A stretch of DNA of 64,000 bases from positions 700,454-764,453 of the forward strand of contig RPFO01000670.1 in assembly GCA_009746045.1 (NCBI GenBank), given 5' to 3'. The DNA is from Mesostigma viride (Eukaryota > Streptophyta > Mesostigmatophyceae > Mesostigmatales > Mesostigmataceae). The notes beneath the pieces are model-generated. The model did no database searches and was not told where the DNA came from. It was given only the letters and a program-made list of their open reading frames with translations. Below are positions 62,933 to 64,000 of the stretch, piece after piece (the first letter of the stretch is position 1; every line of letters begins with the position of its first letter). Position numbers and translations under genes: made by a program.

Positions 62933-63618
62933 TGTTGCGAACCCGACCCTTGGAACGGGCGCAACAATGGAATAAATTATGTATTTTGGCTTGTTGTCAT
63001 AGTCCGTAGGACTTTGGGACTCATTTCGGGACTTAATTTGGGAATTGTCCCTTGGTCAGGACTTTTGTATGGAACTATGATAGTTTGTGTGATTCGGACC
63101 GGTTATTTTGGGCCTAGGTTGATGTACGAGATCTTCTAGAGCTAGTAAGCCGGTGCAGTCGCGCCGCGCTGCGTACTTTATAGCTGGTTGAGATATTGTA
63201 CCCATGCGTGGATTCTGTAGCCTGGCGAGGGTCGATGTCGACCCGAGGATCTTGTGTGGACTGCATGTTTCGGAATTCTCTGGAAGGCCGGCGCCATGTC
63301 GGCGCCCCTTGCCAGCCTGGTGGCAGACCTAGGTGAAATTGGTCCGAGGACGAGAGTCTCGTCCTCTTGGTTCGGAATAAAGTGTGTGTTTTCACCTGTC
63401 TGAACCTGGGGCATAATTCCAACTGCATTTGGTAGCTCCATCCTAAATGTGGATTGTGTAGATTAATGCAATATTAATCAACGCGAGCCGTAACAGGCCT
63501 AAAGCCACGCCTGTTCCGTTAATCCCACTCCCAGAGAGTGGTCGTGGTTAGCCAAGAAACCGGGAATAACCTACCTTAACAATAGGATCTTTCGCACGAC
63601 CCAGATGGGTTCGTTACA
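62933..63618 (+). mobile_element. LTR, plus orientation (probable 5' LTR of another copy)
   Basis: Starts TGTTGCGAACCC and ends GGGTTCGTTACA, about 686 bp; closely related to 53604-54292 but inverted. Contains AATAAAGTGTGTG and the GAGGACGAG/CTCGTCCTC hairpin. The base after it begins C-TGGTTATCGGAGG, which resembles a Met-tRNA-type primer site (TGGTATCAGAG), so the element probably extends right, beyond the window. Confidence 0.75.
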
Positions 63619-64000
63619 CTGGTTATCGGAGGTTAGGTTAGGGTGGTTTAACATGGCGGCCCAGAGCCGGATTTAGCTTAGCAAAGGCCCAGAGCCGACA
63701 GGGTTCATCCCGCCCAGCAAAGGCGGTTGCCAGATCCCGGTGACGCTCAGGACAGCTATAGCCACAGCCGGAACGCCATCCAAGACCTCTTAACCCGTTG
63801 AGGGGTGTCTAAGGACGCTAGACGTCCATGCAAGTGGTAAGATTTCCCTGATTTCCCTCTTGCTCCCCCCCCTGTCTTACCCACGCGCGTAGCAACGGGG
63901 TATATGTTTTATGTCGTGTCCGATTTCATGTTCGTGACTGTTGGTACCCACGTTGCCCCAGAGGCCAACGTTCGTGAGCCGTGGGCGGACCCCCAGAGGG
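63619..64000 (+). mobile_element. Leader of the right-hand LTR element
   Basis: Possible primer binding site followed by GC-rich leader sequence with AGCAAAGGC repeats. No gene start was seen before the edge. Confidence 0.5.

Overview
This is eukaryotic nuclear DNA. Host genes are split by spliceosomal introns with GTAAGN, GTGAGN or GTACGT donors and mostly CAG acceptors. Most of the rest is retrotransposons, DNA transposons and tandem repeats. A plant-style LRR ectodomain, a LAZ1/TMEM184-type membrane protein, ShKT-like cysteine modules and GC-rich exons point to an alga, with the green lineage plausible. No marker gene fixes the lineage.

Host genes, left to right: the last exon of a GH31 alpha-glucosidase (1491-2506, +, cut by the left edge); a five-exon TMEM184/LAZ1-like gene with a long NPF/DPF-rich tail (19201-13423, -); a two-exon inosine/uridine-type nucleoside hydrolase (38728-36632, -); a small five-exon gene for a stand-alone myosin-I TH1-type domain (40783-45391, +); and a two-exon secreted LRR protein ending in ShKT-like modules (52211-49887, -). 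All exon joins were made by eye. Total exon length is divisible by three in every gene that is complete here, which supports the models.

Mobile DNA fills 3.6-12.8 kb, 21.5-36.5 kb, 46.3-49.7 kb and 53.4-64 kb. I use working letters for the LINE families. A elements encode only an ORF1-like protein, then a 3' UTR, a hairpin and an AT-rich tail. B is seen only as 3' ends of ORF2. C has ORF1, an APE endonuclease and a reverse transcriptase. D is a decayed RT copy. A, B and C end in the same kind of stem-loop (CTCC, loop CAAC, GGAG) followed by TTAA-rich tails. Some insertions consist of almost nothing except a hairpin and a tail, bounded by target-site duplications. Other elements are a deleted piggyBac copy, a second TTAA-flanked element without a gene, a TA-flanked MITE, a TTA-flanked Tourist-like MITE, a large foldback element and a solo LTR. 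A very young Copia element (two 628-bp LTRs with no difference I could see) interrupts an ORF of another LTR element, whose LTR family also appears inverted at 62.9-63.6 kb.

Tandem repeats include a 48-bp minisatellite at the left edge, a 53-bp minisatellite inside a TH1-gene intron, a 740-bp compound hexanucleotide/dinucleotide tract, and about 650 bp of (CATC)n that grew inside a LINE 3' UTR.

Most interesting points: the ORF1-only elements that share their end structure with ORF2 elements; the hairpin-only insertions; LINE tails serving as insertion sites for TTAA transposons; a Copia polyprotein with a protease-like segment between integrase and RT; and the NPF-repeat tail on the TMEM184 protein.
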